Of a stretch of 64,000 nt of DNA, positions 23,956-37,900 are shown piece by piece. The DNA is from Cyclina sinensis (taxonomy: Eukaryota > Mollusca > Bivalvia > Venerida > Veneridae). The stretch is from the NCBI GenBank assembly GCA_012932295.1, contig JAAONU010000001.1, positions 7,711,104-7,775,103 on the forward strand, written 5' to 3'. The notes under the pieces are model-generated. The model had not been told where the DNA came from. It saw only the letters and a list, made by a program, of their open reading frames with translations, and did no database searches. Position 1 is the first letter of the stretch. Every line of letters starts with the position of its first letter. Made by a program: the position numbers and the translations under genes.

Positions 23956-24390
23956 TTGGTTGGTTTTGAGAACAAACGTAATCTCGCCGCAGTGGTTGTT
24001 TTTTTAGGAAACTTTTGAAACAGGGGTATCGGTACCACAAATTAAGAAAAACGTTTTGGAAGTTTTATCGCCGATACCAAGAGTTTAGTAAAAAATAAAA
24101 CTGCAGTTAAATATCATTACTGCAACAAGGTGTTTCTCAAACAGTGTTTTATGGAGATTTGATTTATAAATTAAAGATAATAAACAACAATATCAATTCT
24201 CGACGTTATTTTGTATTTCTATTCCAAAACTGATTTTTATTGAAGTTTTTGTAAACAATTTCCTCATATAATCAAATAATTTTACCCCCATTTGTAACGT
24301 ATTAAATTCGATTTTTGACATAACTAGAAATAAACAAATGTTCCTTGCCAAATGTAAAACAGCACAAAATGTTTAACACTACACCATTTT

Positions 24391-25880
24391 TAGCTCACCT
24401 GAGCACAACGTGCTCATGGTCAGCTTTGTGATTCCCCTGTGTTCGGCGTCCGTCGTCGTGCGTCGTCCGTCGTCCGTCGTCAACAATTTCTTAAAACAAC
24501 ATCTCCTCTGAAACCACTGAAGCACATTAACCAAACTATACAGGAATGATCCTTGGGTGATCCCCTTTCAAAGTTTTTCAAATGGTTCCGGTCTGTTGCA
24601 TAAGTAGGTCACAGGGCAGAAAAAAAGAAGTTTCAAAAATGCAAATTAAAAACTCTTCTTGTCAGAAAGTACAAGGCCCAGAGCTTTGATATTTGGTATA
24701 TGACATCATCTGTAGGTCCTCTACCAAAGTTGTTCAAATTATGCCCCTAATGTTAAAATTGGCCCCGCCCCGTGGGGTCATAGGTTTTCCTTATATGTAT
24801 ATAGTAAAAAAATCTTCTCCTCTGAAATGACATAGGCTAGAGCTCAGAGATTTAACATGAAACATTGTCTAGTAGACCTCTATCAAAGTTGTTCAAATTT
24901 TGCCTCTAGTGTCAAAATTAGCCCCGTCCCAGGGGGGTAATAGTTTTCCTTATATGTATAAACTTAAAAAATCTTTTTCTCTGAATTGACAAAGGCTAGA
25001 GCTTAGATATTTGGCATGAAACATTGTGTAGTGGACCTCTAAAAGATAAGATAAGATAAGAAAAGTTTATTATAGTGACATTTTGTTATACATTATATAG
25101 AATAAAATATAATTTCTATTTACATTACCCGGCCACGTTAGGCCTACAAGTCACTTTATGCTTAAATATTTACAAAGTTACCAAGTTTGTTCAAATAGTA
25201 GTCCTGGGGTCGAAATTGGCCCTGCCCCGGGGGTCATAGATTTTCCTAAAATACATGTAGTAAAATCTTAAAAAATCTCCCTCTTTGAAACTGCAAAGGC
25301 TAAAGCTTAGATATTTGGCATGAAACATTGTTTAGTGGACCTCTACAAAAACTTTTCAAATTTTAGCCCTAGGATCAAAACTGGTCCCGCCTCAGGGGGG
25401 GGGGGGGTCATGGGTTTTATATACATATATATGTAGTAAAATCTTTTTAAAAAATCTTCTCCTTTAAAACTGCAAAGGCTGGAGCTTTGATATTTCACGT
25501 GAAACATTTTGTAGAGGCCCCATACAATTATTGTTTATATTATAGCCCAAGGGTTAAAATGACCCTGATCAGGTGGGGGTGGGGGACATAGCTTTCCTTA
25601 TATGCATATAGTAAAAACTTTAAAAAAAATTTGAGTTTGGATATTTGGCATGAAACATTGTCTAGTGAACCTCTACCGAGTTTGTTCAAATTATATCCCT
25701 GGGGTAAAAATTGGGCCTGCTCGGGGGTCATAGATTTTCATTATATACATATAGTAAAAACTTACAAGAAAATTATCCTCTGAAGTTTCAAAGGCTAGAA
25801 CTTAGACATTGGGCATGAAACATTGTGGACCTCTACAAAGATTGTTCAAATTATGACCCTAGGGTCGATAATGAGATTTT
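24391..25880. repeat. 1.5-kb mollusc-type interspersed repeat, about 170-bp period
   Basis: It begins TTAGCTCACCTGAGCACAA, has a CGTCGTCCGTCGTCC block, then seven or so repeats of 'gctagagcttagatatttggcatgaaacattgtctagtggacctctaccaaagttgttcaaattatgcccctagggtcaaaattggccccgcccc...gggtcatag'. It interrupts the duplicated lectin flank (copy A is continuous at 14580). A 12-G run lies at 25397. It is non-coding. Confidence 0.75.
25042..25178 (-). mobile_element. Short retroposon insertion with GATAA tail
   Basis: About 135 bp, starting with the array AAGATAAGATAAGATAAG, interrupts the repeat consensus between 'ggacctcta' and 'ccaagtttgttc'. On the minus strand this is a tailed 3' end, as in a truncated LINE or SINE. 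Confidence 0.45.
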
Positions 25881-27891
25881 AAAATCACTATTGTTCCGGT
25901 TAGCGAAGTTGTTGTACGAACCACGTTTTCATATATAATGTTGGAAGATTTAGTATAGACTATGATATTTCATTTTACTCACACATGTAATACTTGAATG
26001 AACAAGTAGAAGCGAAGGTCGGTAACACTATACATTTGTATACAGAACTATTTCGTGAAGAAAGGTTTATATTGTCTGTATACTTAAAGATTGCTGTTGA
26101 CTTTGCAGATACCTGCTCCCATTCTGAGTACGTCCATTAATCAGTTGAAGCGAGTAAACAGTTTTCTGTTGATGGTGGATATTTGTAGTTAATTTACTTA
26201 TAAAAAGTACAGACTTCAAAGTGTTAAAATTTCAGTAACAAAACAAGGTTAAAGTAAAAAACCACTGGACGATACATTACACAATTGAATAAATCAGAAT
26301 AAAGTGCCACTTTATGTTATTTTTAAGCATATGAAATCAAATAGTGTTGTTCATACAAAATGCTCAGCATTTTGATTCATTTCAGATCATTCTTTGGAAT
26401 GATGAGTAAAAAGATAATCTTAACTATAAGAACACTTAAATGTACATGAACATTAATATACGAAATGAATTTTCAATTAAACATTAAACCATTTCCTTTA
26501 TCAAAATTATTTATGTGCTTTATTTATCAGTTATTCACTGATATGCCATTGAAAATTGTAGGTACTAATTCTTTCATAAAATTCACGCAATTATCATCAT
26601 CATATCATTATTATTATTATTATTATTATTATTTCAAATTTCTAGGAAAATCATTTTCAAACGAAAAATATGTTTGATTAATTGAAAATTTGGCCACTTA
26701 TTATTATCGATGATCTTTATAATTAGACTATAAAGTAATAGTACTATTTCGCTCAAGCTCTAATTACTGTGTTCAATAAACCCTTTAAAGCATTTTAAAT
26801 AATTAAAACTTTTTTGTGACAATAGTGTTATAAAATAGAAAATGTTTCTGAGGGGGAAAAAAGCATATCTCTCTCCCACTTGTCATTCACCGTGAATAAT
26901 ATATAAAAAAAAACAGACAGAAACGCGCTGGTAATATGCATAATTACACTTATTCACGATCAAAATTCAACCAACGGTTATGGAGATATGCCCAATTATA
27001 TTCAACTTTGAATTAATCAAGGGTCGCAACTCTGCTAACAAAATTTCTACCTCAAGTCAAAAAATAGCGGCGGAAACTACCGATGTTATGACATAAACAG
27101 CCAATTATCAAAAACACGTTTGTTTTCTTATCAAAAGCAATATTTTCATAACTCTTTATTCAACCATTTTAATCAGTAGATTATAATTAATTAGATGTGG
27201 TAAAGTTCGTATATACATGTACTTGTCTATTGATCTTTAAGATGTATATATAGTGTTATAGTGAAGCGGAAATATCAATTAAAAGAAATATTGCTCTAGT
27301 TTCTTTTATCTTTCTAGTCTGAATAACAATTGAAAAACGTACAGAAATTACTTCAAGCTCATTTGAGAACGGAAAGTCTAAAAAAGTACAAACAGACACA
27401 AATGGAATGAAATATCCAAACTAGTGTAGCTTCATATCTACCTGATTTTTTTTCAACTTTACAATTCGTGTACAAGGTGAAGCGAACAATTGCTATCCGT
27501 TGCTTATTTTGAATAGGGTCGAAAAACTACCACTAAGTAATCCACATTTTCAAAATGCTGATATGACCTATCATAACAGTATTAAATCTTCATTTTCTGA
27601 TTATTCTATTATTGCTAATTTAGATTATGGCATAAAATCTTTTCAAATTGGCATATTTCCAGTATTTTTCAATGAAAACCCGCCCTTCTGTCTCTTTTTT
27701 AAAGAAAAGCTACAAGTATTTCTTTGAACATTATATTGTAAAAAAATTATTGCGTAAATAAGAATACTGTGTATATTTCAATAAGGGGTCGTTTTCGGAC
27801 TTTGGGTGTCAAAGAACAGACTGTTTGTAATACCAGTAAGGACTATACAATACAAATAGATTATATTAGTATAGAACACAAATACGACTTT

Positions 27892-27904
27892 TACAATATA
27901 AATG
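27892..27904. repeat. Left flanking 13-bp direct repeat
   Basis: TACAATATAAATG is repeated perfectly at 30201-30213, flanking the TIR element. It is possibly the target duplication, although 13 bp is long for one. Confidence 0.5.
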
Positions 27905-30200
27905 AAACAATAGAATTACGGACATAACGGACCAGGGGACAAAACGGAGCAGACGAAACGGACCATATTTTGAGACATAACAGACCACATTAGGGACAAT
28001 ATGCAGTGGCGAAACGGACCATCTTGAAAATATATTTTATTCCAGAATTACTTTTTATTGGCCTCCAATTCTAAGGTGTTTTCAAGTCTTTAGTCTAAAT
28101 CAAATAAATTAAATAAAATTTGCTGTCATATGTATTTTCCTTGCATAAAATTTCGTTTAAAATTTGACTCAGTTGACTTTCCCCACTTAATAATAATAAT
28201 AATAATAATAATTATAATAATAGAAAAAATATATTATAACGTTTTCCTGATATTTTTTATATGGGATTATATTATTTTCGTACAAGTTTTCGTAATAGAT
28301 AGAACTCCTTTACGTATTGTAGAGTATGAATTTTAATGTTTATCATTATAATTTATTATTAATTTAACCAGTGTGTAAATAACGGCCAGTATTATTTTTA
28401 ATACATATTGTATGGTTTTATTTTATTCAAGATGTAGCCACCAATGAGTAGACATGTTTATGAATTTACGGATAAATAATTCCGTAACTTGTATTCATAT
28501 TTTCTCCATAAAGGGTTAAGATTGTTTTTCTCTTACGCATTAATCTTAGAATCTTCACAAGGCAATAATAGCCATTAGTATTTGGTGGCTGCTCCTTGAA
28601 TCTAAATATGTGAATAGATAGTTGTATTAAGTAATGGTACATTTTAGAGTCTGTAAATATGTAAAGTCTCATATCACTTATTTATAAGTAACATTTATGC
28701 ACACTGTTTATAGTTTTAAGATGTATATGATGATGAGACTGAAATAAAGTGTCCTGTCTTGTCCTGGCTGTCCTGTACTATCCTGTCCTGCCCTATCCTG
28801 TCATATCCTATCTTATCCTATCCCATCTTATTCTATCCCATCCCATCCCATCCTGTCCTATCCTATCTAAATTAACACATTTTACTGATAATGTTACACA
28901 CCTTATTGATAGTGTTCACACCTTGTTAAGCAGTTGTTGATTGCTAAGTATTTACAATACACAAATTATGTAATGGTTACTTATGAATTTTGGGACAGCA
29001 GAGAACAACACCAAATGGTGATATTACCTTTGAAATTATAAAAGTGTACATACGAAAAGGCTAAAAATTGTTAAGGCTTTTATTTTGAAATTGAACAAAA
29101 AAAAGAGAAAAAAAAATAAACATATAGCATGGAATGCCTCAATCAGTTGTGATAGTTCATATGAAAAACAATCTCAGGGCAAAAGCGTTACAACTGCTAC
29201 ATTTTCTACCATATAATTATTTCTTTGTATCTTCCATACGAAGCAGTTAATCTTGATAAAATTAAAAATTTTGTGTGTACTTGACATTAAAACAAGAAAA
29301 TCATGACAAAGTTCAGTGGTATCTTTTAAGATGAAATTAATTATTCTAAATTTTATGAATGAGAAACAATAAATTGCAAAAGCTAACAACAATAACACAA
29401 ACCTAGGGCGTATAAACGTATTAAAGCAGAAGAATGAAGTGATTATCCCTATGCTATTGTCTTTTTTGTTTGAACTATTTACAAAGGCCACCGCAATCAA
29501 ATTAAACTTGTCAAGTAGTAATTATATTTTTCGCTGCTCTTTAATATCCCGACAGTTGTATAACAACTTGAGTAGGTAGAATACAAACCTAACTGATGAA
29601 GATTTAGCTCGATAAAGATTCTTTTTGTAAAAGCCGCCGATCTTCTGTGTAAATAAATTGATAATTCATTGTTTAATTCTGTAAACTATCGAACTGAAAT
29701 TAGGCAATTAAATGCAGTATAAGTACAGCTTTGGTGTATTTGGCAACAATAGCAAATCGCAGTAGATGCATCTAATTGAAAAACCCTATATTAAGGAAGC
29801 AAAATGTCACAGCAATTTTTCTTGATAAATCTTATCTATAACTAATCCGTTTTTATAAGAAATATAAGAATAGTATCATTTTTATTCGAATCCAGTTAAA
29901 TGTTAATAATTTTTAATATATTAGCCGTTTTGGGCTCGATGTGGGGCCGTTTTAACTTATAAAACGGGAGAGCATATTTTATTTACTTTTATTAGATTTA
30001 TGCTACACATTTTAAAATGACTCAGGTTGGAAGCCAACGAAAAGTAATTGCACAGTAAAAAATATATTTAAGATGGTCCGTTTCGTCCCTGGATATGGTC
30101 CGTTTCGTCTCATATTGTGGTCAGTTTTGTCTCAAAATATGGTCCGTTTTGTCTGGTCCGTTTTGTCTTATGGTCCGTATTGTCCGTCAGGCAAACAATG
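27905..30200. mobile_element. 2.3-kb DNA element with about 120-bp iterated TIRs
   Basis: The TIRs lie at about 27917-28037 and 30056-30188. Each is built from four or five direct copies of a GACRWAACGGACCA motif, giving the TGGTCCGTTTTGTC ladder on the right. Inner TIR edges also match (ACCATCTT followed by AAAATATATTTT). The interior has an (AAT)n tract at 28192-28213 and a TCCTATCCTGTCC array at 28755-28870, and I find no transposase or recognisable gene. Copy A of the lectin unit lacks it, so it inserted after the duplication. Architecture suggests a non-autonomous MULE-like element. Confidence 0.7.
28755..28870. repeat. TCCTATCCTGTCC low-complexity array
   Basis: It is a pyrimidine-rich degenerate array of CCTGTCCTAT-type units. 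The ORF across it is an artefact. Confidence 0.7.
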
Positions 30201-30213
30201 TACAATATAAATG
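30201..30213. repeat. Right flanking 13-bp direct repeat
   Basis: TACAATATAAATG is identical to 27892-27904. Confidence 0.5.
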
Positions 30214-31075
30214 TGAACAATGAATGATATTTGTAAAATATACTTCACAGACAATATCTTAGTGATCATTAAGTCTGCGTTGCTACAACAATCTTTGTTG
30301 GACACGTTATATCTATAGATCTTATATGTATAATATTTTGTAGTTTCTTTTGTGTTAGGATCATATAAAGTAATTTGAGCATTTTATCATTCAGATAGTA
30401 TTAAACGATTTAAGGTCCGCAGTCAGTAAAAAATAGATTGTGATTTCTTCATAATTTAAAATTTCTGAAAAAAAAGCAAAATAGCAAAGGGGACATTGGT
30501 AATTCTGTCCTTAACTTTTTTACGTTTTGAGTGAGTTTTGTCGTTCCTAAAATCTTATCCAACATTTGGAACTGATTTGTAAACCGTATATATCTTTATA
30601 ACTTCTTGCATTGTGGATAAGGTTTCTTTATTATTGATATTTATTTATTTATTTTATTTTACTTCTTTACCTATTTTTAATACTCGTTCGTATAAACGGC
30701 AAACAATACAACATTTCGTAACAAACTCCTATTAATTTTTTAGACCAGACCTGCCATATTATTACCTTTTTACTAATAAGAGTTTGAATTATTTAGAGTT
30801 GTTTTTCATGATAGCAATTTTAATAATTAACAAGTCAAAAGTACAGATCACAGTTCATTTTCACCCCAGTTAATTCAAAATAAATCATCGCGCATTTTAG
30901 ATTAATATTAAGTATTTAAGTTATTACTTTTAAGTATAAGTCTATTATCAAAGACATTGCTAACAAATTAAATGTTCAAAACAACCCAATGTACAAGAAC
31001 CATAGGCACGAGGAGTGACCAAAATCGTGCAAATGATTATATTGAAGTTATATGAAAGTTGCATTACATCTGTCA

Positions 31076-31361
31076 TATATGCTAGCTCAATCGGTATAAC
31101 ATCTGATTGCCAATCTTGGCTGATCCCGATTCAATCCCCATCAGGGCTGGCAAAATTTTTACAAGAAAATTGATCTCAAACAATGCGTCTATAGGTCTTT
31201 TGTGCCTCACCTCTTAATCAAGTGAGGAAGTAGTCAGTCACATGCTAAGAAATTGGTTAGTAAACTGGTCGGATACCCAGGAACATTGGTTTGGTGGTCT
31301 GACCGCCGGGATATGACCTTAGCTGTTAAAACTGGTCTTAAACCCCAATAAAACTAAATTA
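31076..31361 (+). mobile_element. tRNA-derived SINE (family 1), copy 1
   Basis: The head GCTAGCTCAATCGGTATAAC has an A-box, and CCCGATTCAATCCCCATC carries a B-box at 31127. The tail ends GCCGGGATATGACCTTAGC then GTTAAAACTGG and CCCCAATAAAACT. It is about 285 bp and matches 52459-52672 and 52752-53026. The tail resembles the V-SINE group reported in molluscs (the RUDI type), but that assignment is from memory. Confidence 0.75.
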
Positions 31362-31924
31362 TAAACTGTTACATATATGTCAAAGAAAACTAGGTTTTGC
31401 AGACAAAACAATGTTGATACTACATGTATTTGCATACAAACACATCGAGAACACCGAAAGACACCTTCGGCTGTATACGGTGGCGATAATCAAGTTAAGA
31501 CTTTAGATGTGCTTTATTAATATTTCATTGCGTCATCTCTTCACAAGGTCGTTTTATAAATGTTTAAAATGGTTCTTTTATGGAGAAAAACAAATATAAT
31601 TCCAAAATGTTTGATGGCAAAAATAGGACAAGCATGACCTTTTTTTCAGAAGAAAATACGGGTATTTGCTGATGCTAAATATATTTAGAGAATTGCCGAG
31701 ATATTCTGATTAAATATGCCGGTTTATTGTGGCATACAAGAGACCCACTTTTTGATAATGATTTAAATCAATACCTCAATGGCAACTTCATTAAGGACCT
31801 TCAACTTATTAAGGCTGGCTGGGCGAGATGCGTAAATGAACCCTAATATTTTCTTTATCTAAGTTCAAAACTTGAAAGCTTCGTGAACTTTTTTGTCAAC
31901 CCTCCATTTACCAGTGAACTGGTG

Positions 31925-31936
31925 TGGTAATTACCA
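31925..31936. promoter_or_regulatory. TAAT/ATTA palindrome upstream of lectin B
   Basis: TGGTAATTACCA is a perfect 12-bp palindrome 47 bp before the ATG, aligned with the palindrome at 19167 in copy A. Confidence 0.3.
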
Positions 31937-31982
31937 TTGGGATAAAACGATGATAAGGCACTAGTTGGCGTGCCCTTCCGAT

Positions 31983-34900
31983 ATGACGCTTTTTTTCTCT
32001 CGTTTGTTGCTCCTTTTGTTCACCAGATTTGTTTATTCGGATAAATTTTCTAAACGTATCAGTGTCCAGTTCGGAAAGATGGACAGTGGATCGGCTATTA
32101 TGTTGTCATTAGAACTACCAAGTAAATACATGTGCGCAATGCAATGTATTAGTCTGAAGGGATGCTTGGCAGTAGTATACGATAGCGAAAGTCAACTGTG
32201 CTCTTTCCTTAACTCAAGTGCAACCTTAGTTGACACAACTGAGCTTCGAATTTTATACTTATTTATTGGTGGTAAGTATTGTTTTGTAATCCAGTTTTAT
32301 TGTTGACGGCTCTTGTTCTTTGTATACATGTTCTTATTTTGAGTATTTTGCTGAACAGTAATGATTAAGCTGAAAGTAATTGGGCTGCATCTGTAAAATA
32401 TTTAACAAATACGTAGAAAAACAGAAAATTTGCTTTTTTTTATAATATGCAAGAACAGACTGATTCATCAGTTAATCAGTAAATAGATTTACGTGAAGCA
32501 TATGCTTCCTTTGTAGACCATTGCACTGACGGCTGGATCCAATATGAAGACTCTTGCTACCTATTTGGAGACCAAAATTACACATGGACAGGAGCATTGG
32601 TAAGATATCTTAATTAGTTAGCCTGCAGTTGATGCTTTGGCTTGTATTCAGACAGATGACAGAGTCGTGATCAGGGAATGTGAAACATTTTAAGTTAATA
32701 AATAAAAGTGTGGGGAATCTGCCAAAGAAGTAATTGAAAATTACGATATTAATGCAATCACCAGATACTATAAACAAAGAAATTATATGACTTTATATTA
32801 CAACTGCATGAATCTGACATCTGCTTCATATCAAGGCGCGATCCTTAAACAGGAAAGGTCTTTACCGCATTTCACTTTAATATCAGCAGGGACAAGACAA
32901 CCCTAAAATGCCCTGTAAAATTCTAAAAAACTTCAACTTCCATCTGTACTTACGTGTTTCCTATCGGTGTTTGTCAATCTCTTTTCCTGACGATAAATTT
33001 GGAAACTCGAATTTTATTCAACACGTTATTCAGTAAAATGTCCAATGCAATTTTTTCATTATAAGTAGGGCCAACAGATCCAAAACAGAAAGAACAATTT
33101 TCGTTTTCTCGTTGCATATGATAAAATGCTTACAGCCTTTTCTTGTTGCGTTTGATACAGTGGAAAGTAACCGTTATCATGATGTATTTAACAACAATTG
33201 CTGGTAGCCATGATGATAACGGTGTGTTGGAAATAATCGCTCCACCTTTGATGATGAAGATGCTTTTCACGACCTTGATTTCGGTTTTCAATAAAACAGT
33301 ATCATGTCTCTTAATAAAATTGCTACAACCTTGTTCGTGGATATTCTGATAAATTTACTACAAACTGGATCAGGTTGCTTCTGACAAAATCGCTACAACC
33401 CTGATCATGTTTTTATTATATATTTTTCTTATTCTATTTTATCATTATAAGTAATTAATAAATATTTTAAAAAATATGCGATCGATCTTAAGGATTATGT
33501 TACATTTGATAGAATCTTAGATAAGCATGACATTGCTCACTGCTACTTTTGGAAGAATTTATATTACTGACCATTTTGCCTTAGAAATAAAAAAATACAC
33601 ATGTATGTTTACAGGATTTCTGCAGATCGAAGGGCGCTACATTAGTAGAGATCGAGACGCCGTCAGAAAATTCATTCGTGCAGAACAGATTAAGCGCCAT
33701 TACCAGTATGTTTTTTTTTCTCTCCTAAAAACAAAATGATTTTTCAACAGTTGTTTACTCTTTATTATGGAAAGGGAGTGTATTAACGTCAAAAATGTAA
33801 TAAATATTTATCATTTATTAATAAGCCACAGGGGAAATAAAAAAATCTTGCATGTACTTCGTTGCTGAGCAACTTCATTCAGATCGGAGTCCCTTATGTT
33901 GATGGACTTTGTACCGCAATTAATCTCATGATTGGTTTTACTTAAATGCGCTTAATTATTAAAATCAAATTATAGCTTTTTAATTTTCTTGAAAGGCTTG
34001 GTCATGTGAAAATCGATTACACTTGACGGAGCGTTTGATGAAAGAATAAAAACCGAAAGATAAACAGATGCTCAACTAGAGCGATAACAATCAAGGGAAT
34101 TCACCAACTGTTTAGATGAGAATGATAAAAATGCTTATTAAGGCAAGTAATAGTTAAACACCATGGCACAAAAAGGTCTTGCAAAATGATGTCAGAAGAT
34201 AGTTTACCCTCACCCATCTATCAGCAATTACTTTTGCTGGGTCAAACATGCATATCCTCGCATTTCCATCATGTTCTGCAGATCTCGCTGTCCAGTCAGT
34301 AAATTACTGAATTCAAACATCGTAAGACTAATTTAAGTCGAACTGCCCGGGCCAATCTCACTAAGGTTCTTATATTTGAAGTAAGCTATGTCCGTATTAA
34401 AAACTTGGTTCTTATAAACGAAATATATAGCAAATAAATTAATACAAGTTACAAGAAATTTTATTTATTGTCGGATACTTTAAACAAAGAACATAAGCTT
34501 ATATCCAACAGATAAATGTACAAGAATAAACGAGCAGATCAGCTGTAAACAAGATTTTTAAAAATGCATAGTGAAGGCAAACAGATAAGCATTATAACAA
34601 GTGGATGATTAAGCAATGATAAAGTAGCTAAAACAAAAAAGAAAAAAAAGAAAATCAATAAAAAAGGGGAAAAAGAAAAAAAACTAATAAAAATCATAGC
34701 ACTGAAATTCACTACAATAACAAAGAAGTCACGCACAACTGCAGAAACTAGAGTATAATATGTAAGATGTATCATAAGCGGGGAATAAAAGCACCGCAAG
34801 CAGGACATAGCACAAAAGTAAAGTAAATCATGAAATGAAATCATTGACACACAGAATATTTATATGCAGAGCCATTCCAACTTGGGATCATTCTGACAAA

Positions 34901-37900
34901 ATACTTATACTTATCTACTGGCATATGTCATTTGGCAGCCTGTATCACATCCTGAAGGCTCTAAACCTGAATGAAGTTTTGCCATACTTAGTTATTCTTA
35001 TTTGTTGGACCTGTAATGTGTTCTCATACTTGGAATCATAAGAAGAACATTTAATTTTGACAAGAAATTTTAATATTCAGGCGATAGTGTATTCATTTAA
35101 ATGTTTATGGGGTAATTGTACATAATCTTTGTAATTGCAAAGACGTGAGGTTCACTTTATTTAAAAGATGCCCAATTAGAAAAAAAAACAATCTTTAAAA
35201 ACTATATCCTAAGTGTTCTGAGTTGTATTTTCTCTACTTTTCTGTGTTACTTGTACTAAAGAAGTGTCCTATTAAAGATTAATGATTAACATTAGATAAG
35301 ATAAAAGATCTCTATATAACTAACCGGCGTGTACTTTCATTAAGAAACATCCTTAGTTTCTGTAAGCCGGGAAGTTGTGTGTCTGCCTTTTTAAATAGAT
35401 CGAAGATCTCAGAATAAAGTACAGTGTACAACGTTATAATATAATATTCTAATTTCTTAATAAATGCCCTTGATTACCTGATTTTTGTTACTGTTTTCTT
35501 GCTTTCAGTAAAATTAGTACACATTTTGTACCTTTAAATGTTTCTCGATTTGCTACAGTTTTACGTGTGCAATTAACGTTCAATTTTACCTAATTTTGAT
35601 CTGTACGTTTTTGACCAACACGGGACATAGTAGTTGCTTCCCTGAGATGATAATACCTTAGATAATATACTAAGATGAAAAATGTGAATGTATTAAGAAA
35701 TGATATATATATATATATATTCCATACAAAATGAAGATAATGCAAGTGTAAAAAAGTCGAACATTTAAGTATTTTTAACGGTCTCTTGTAAGGATTAATA
35801 TATCGCGCTTCGGACATACTAACTATTCGTTTCGTAATATATCAATGCTTCTTAATGAGTAGAATAATAGTGAATATTTAGTCAACCATTAGTAAAAATA
35901 TCATATGTACTTTTGAACTGCTAAAAATACATTTCCTTGGATTATTTTTGTTTGTGTTGTTAGATATTTTTCTAGATTTTATTTCATTTCCAGTGCTAAA
36001 GACTACCATATCTTCATATAAATATATATTTAAAAAATCATACATTTTTAAACGTCTCTTATAGGAAGTTTGCTCCTGGCTTTAATTTTGATATGTTCTT
36101 ATAACATTAAGAGAAATATTATAATTATTTGACATTTAAAAAGTTTAAGAAATTACTGACAAGTTTGTTTTTTCTTAACATACTCTTTATAAAATATATT
36201 TGTGCACACAGTATAAAGCAAGAAGCAATGTTCATAGATCATAATCATATGGCTTAGAACTATTTTGCACTTTTACGCTCATTTTGTCTTCAACACAAGC
36301 TGTTAGATTTATTTTATCAGATCCGAAAAATTGGATAGGAATGACTGACATTGAGCAAGAGGATGTATGGGTGTGGGCAAGCGGTGTGACTGTAGGTTAT
36401 TTTGACTGGGGAAATCTACAACCAAACAATGGTCGTGTTTCAAACTGTGGGGGAATCTGGGAAAGCTTTGACTATAAATGGGTCGACGAACCTTGCGACA
36501 ATCAGTATCATCCTATTTGTGAAAAGGCGTAAGTTTGAACAGTTGTTGTTAATATATTTCAGTTAAACAGAAATGACAAGCATCCCACCAATAACATAAA
36601 TTCTATTGCAGTCATTCATTTTTTTCACCCCGCCACTTGTTAACTTCTGTGGATGTTTATTTGTTAAAAATTTGAATTGAAATGCATAGTTTGTAACATT
36701 TTGTCAATTAGATAATATACATTGTTAAAAAACTTTATGCCAATCAAATATTTTTAAATAGTGTTTGTTTCAAAAAGGATATAACCTCTTGCAAAATAAA
36801 AGCACGACAGTCTCGCTTATTTCAGTGCGAGACTAACACATTAAAAAAGGAAACAAGAAAATAGAAATAAAACAAATGATAATAAAAACTACCTTTCAGT
36901 CGATGGGGTTTTTTTTGCCGCCACTTTTAAGAGTAACCTGTCAGCCAACGGTTCCCCTTCATTGTGCACCTAATCATAATCAATAACAACCTTTCAAAGC
37001 CAGAAAATATTTTCTGGAATTGACAAGATGTAGCTACCGCGCTTGCATGAATTCGCCTACATGGCTTGCCTGGATTTGCCGACTGGATTTACGGTCTTGC
37101 CTGGTTTCGCCTACTTGATTGTCGGGCTTGCCTAATTCACCTACTAGACTGTCGAGCTTGTCCGAATTTGCCAGCAAGACTGTCGGACTTGCCTGAAGTC
37201 GCCTCCTTTACTGCCAGGCTTGATATATTCACCTACTTGATTGTTGAGCTTGTTTGAGTTTGCCTTCTTGACTGTCTGGTTTGTCTGGTTTTGCCTAATG
37301 GACTGTCGAATAGAGAAGTGACAAGCAGTGTGCTGTTTTTGATGTAGCAAATGTCTGTTTCAGAAACTCAAATGATGCAATTAAAGTTTGTAAGGCGTTC
37401 TATGTGTAAAAATACTGGCTTTGTTAGGTTATATTTAAAGTCTAAGAAGGGAGAGAGTTTATAATTCCGAAACAATTAAACCAGTTTAAATTGTAACTAA
37501 GACACGTATTTCTAATTGTAGTGTAGCATATCGGCTTTCCTTGGGTCCTGCAAGGAATACACAACGCATCAATAACGATTTACATCTCGTTGATATTTTG
37601 TTTATAGTTGTTCACAAATTAGTAGTGTAATTGCAGGAAGTTTTTTCAAGCAATCAGAGGGCGTTGTTCAATCATCGCACAAACGGCAGAACTTAAGCAT
37701 AGCCAATAAAGTATATTTCAGTCTATGAACTACGAGTCCGGCAGACTCTCTCGAAGATTTTTCTCACCTCCATCCTACCCAACTCTCACTCTCCATTTCT
37801 CTATGTTCCTACCGCTGTAGGAAAATTCTCAGTTTGTCTTGTAATAAGATTATGATGCTTTTATATTTTTGACAGACAAGATATTGCATAGAAACAGTCA

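Noticed and set aside
29174..29500. 108-residue minus-strand ORF inside the 27.9-30.2 kb element
   Set aside because: No recognisable transposase or cargo motif. Hydrophobic AT-rich translation.
34539..34850. 103-residue minus-strand ORF
   Set aside because: It contains a poly-Phe/Leu run from an A-rich tract and has no homology that I recognise.
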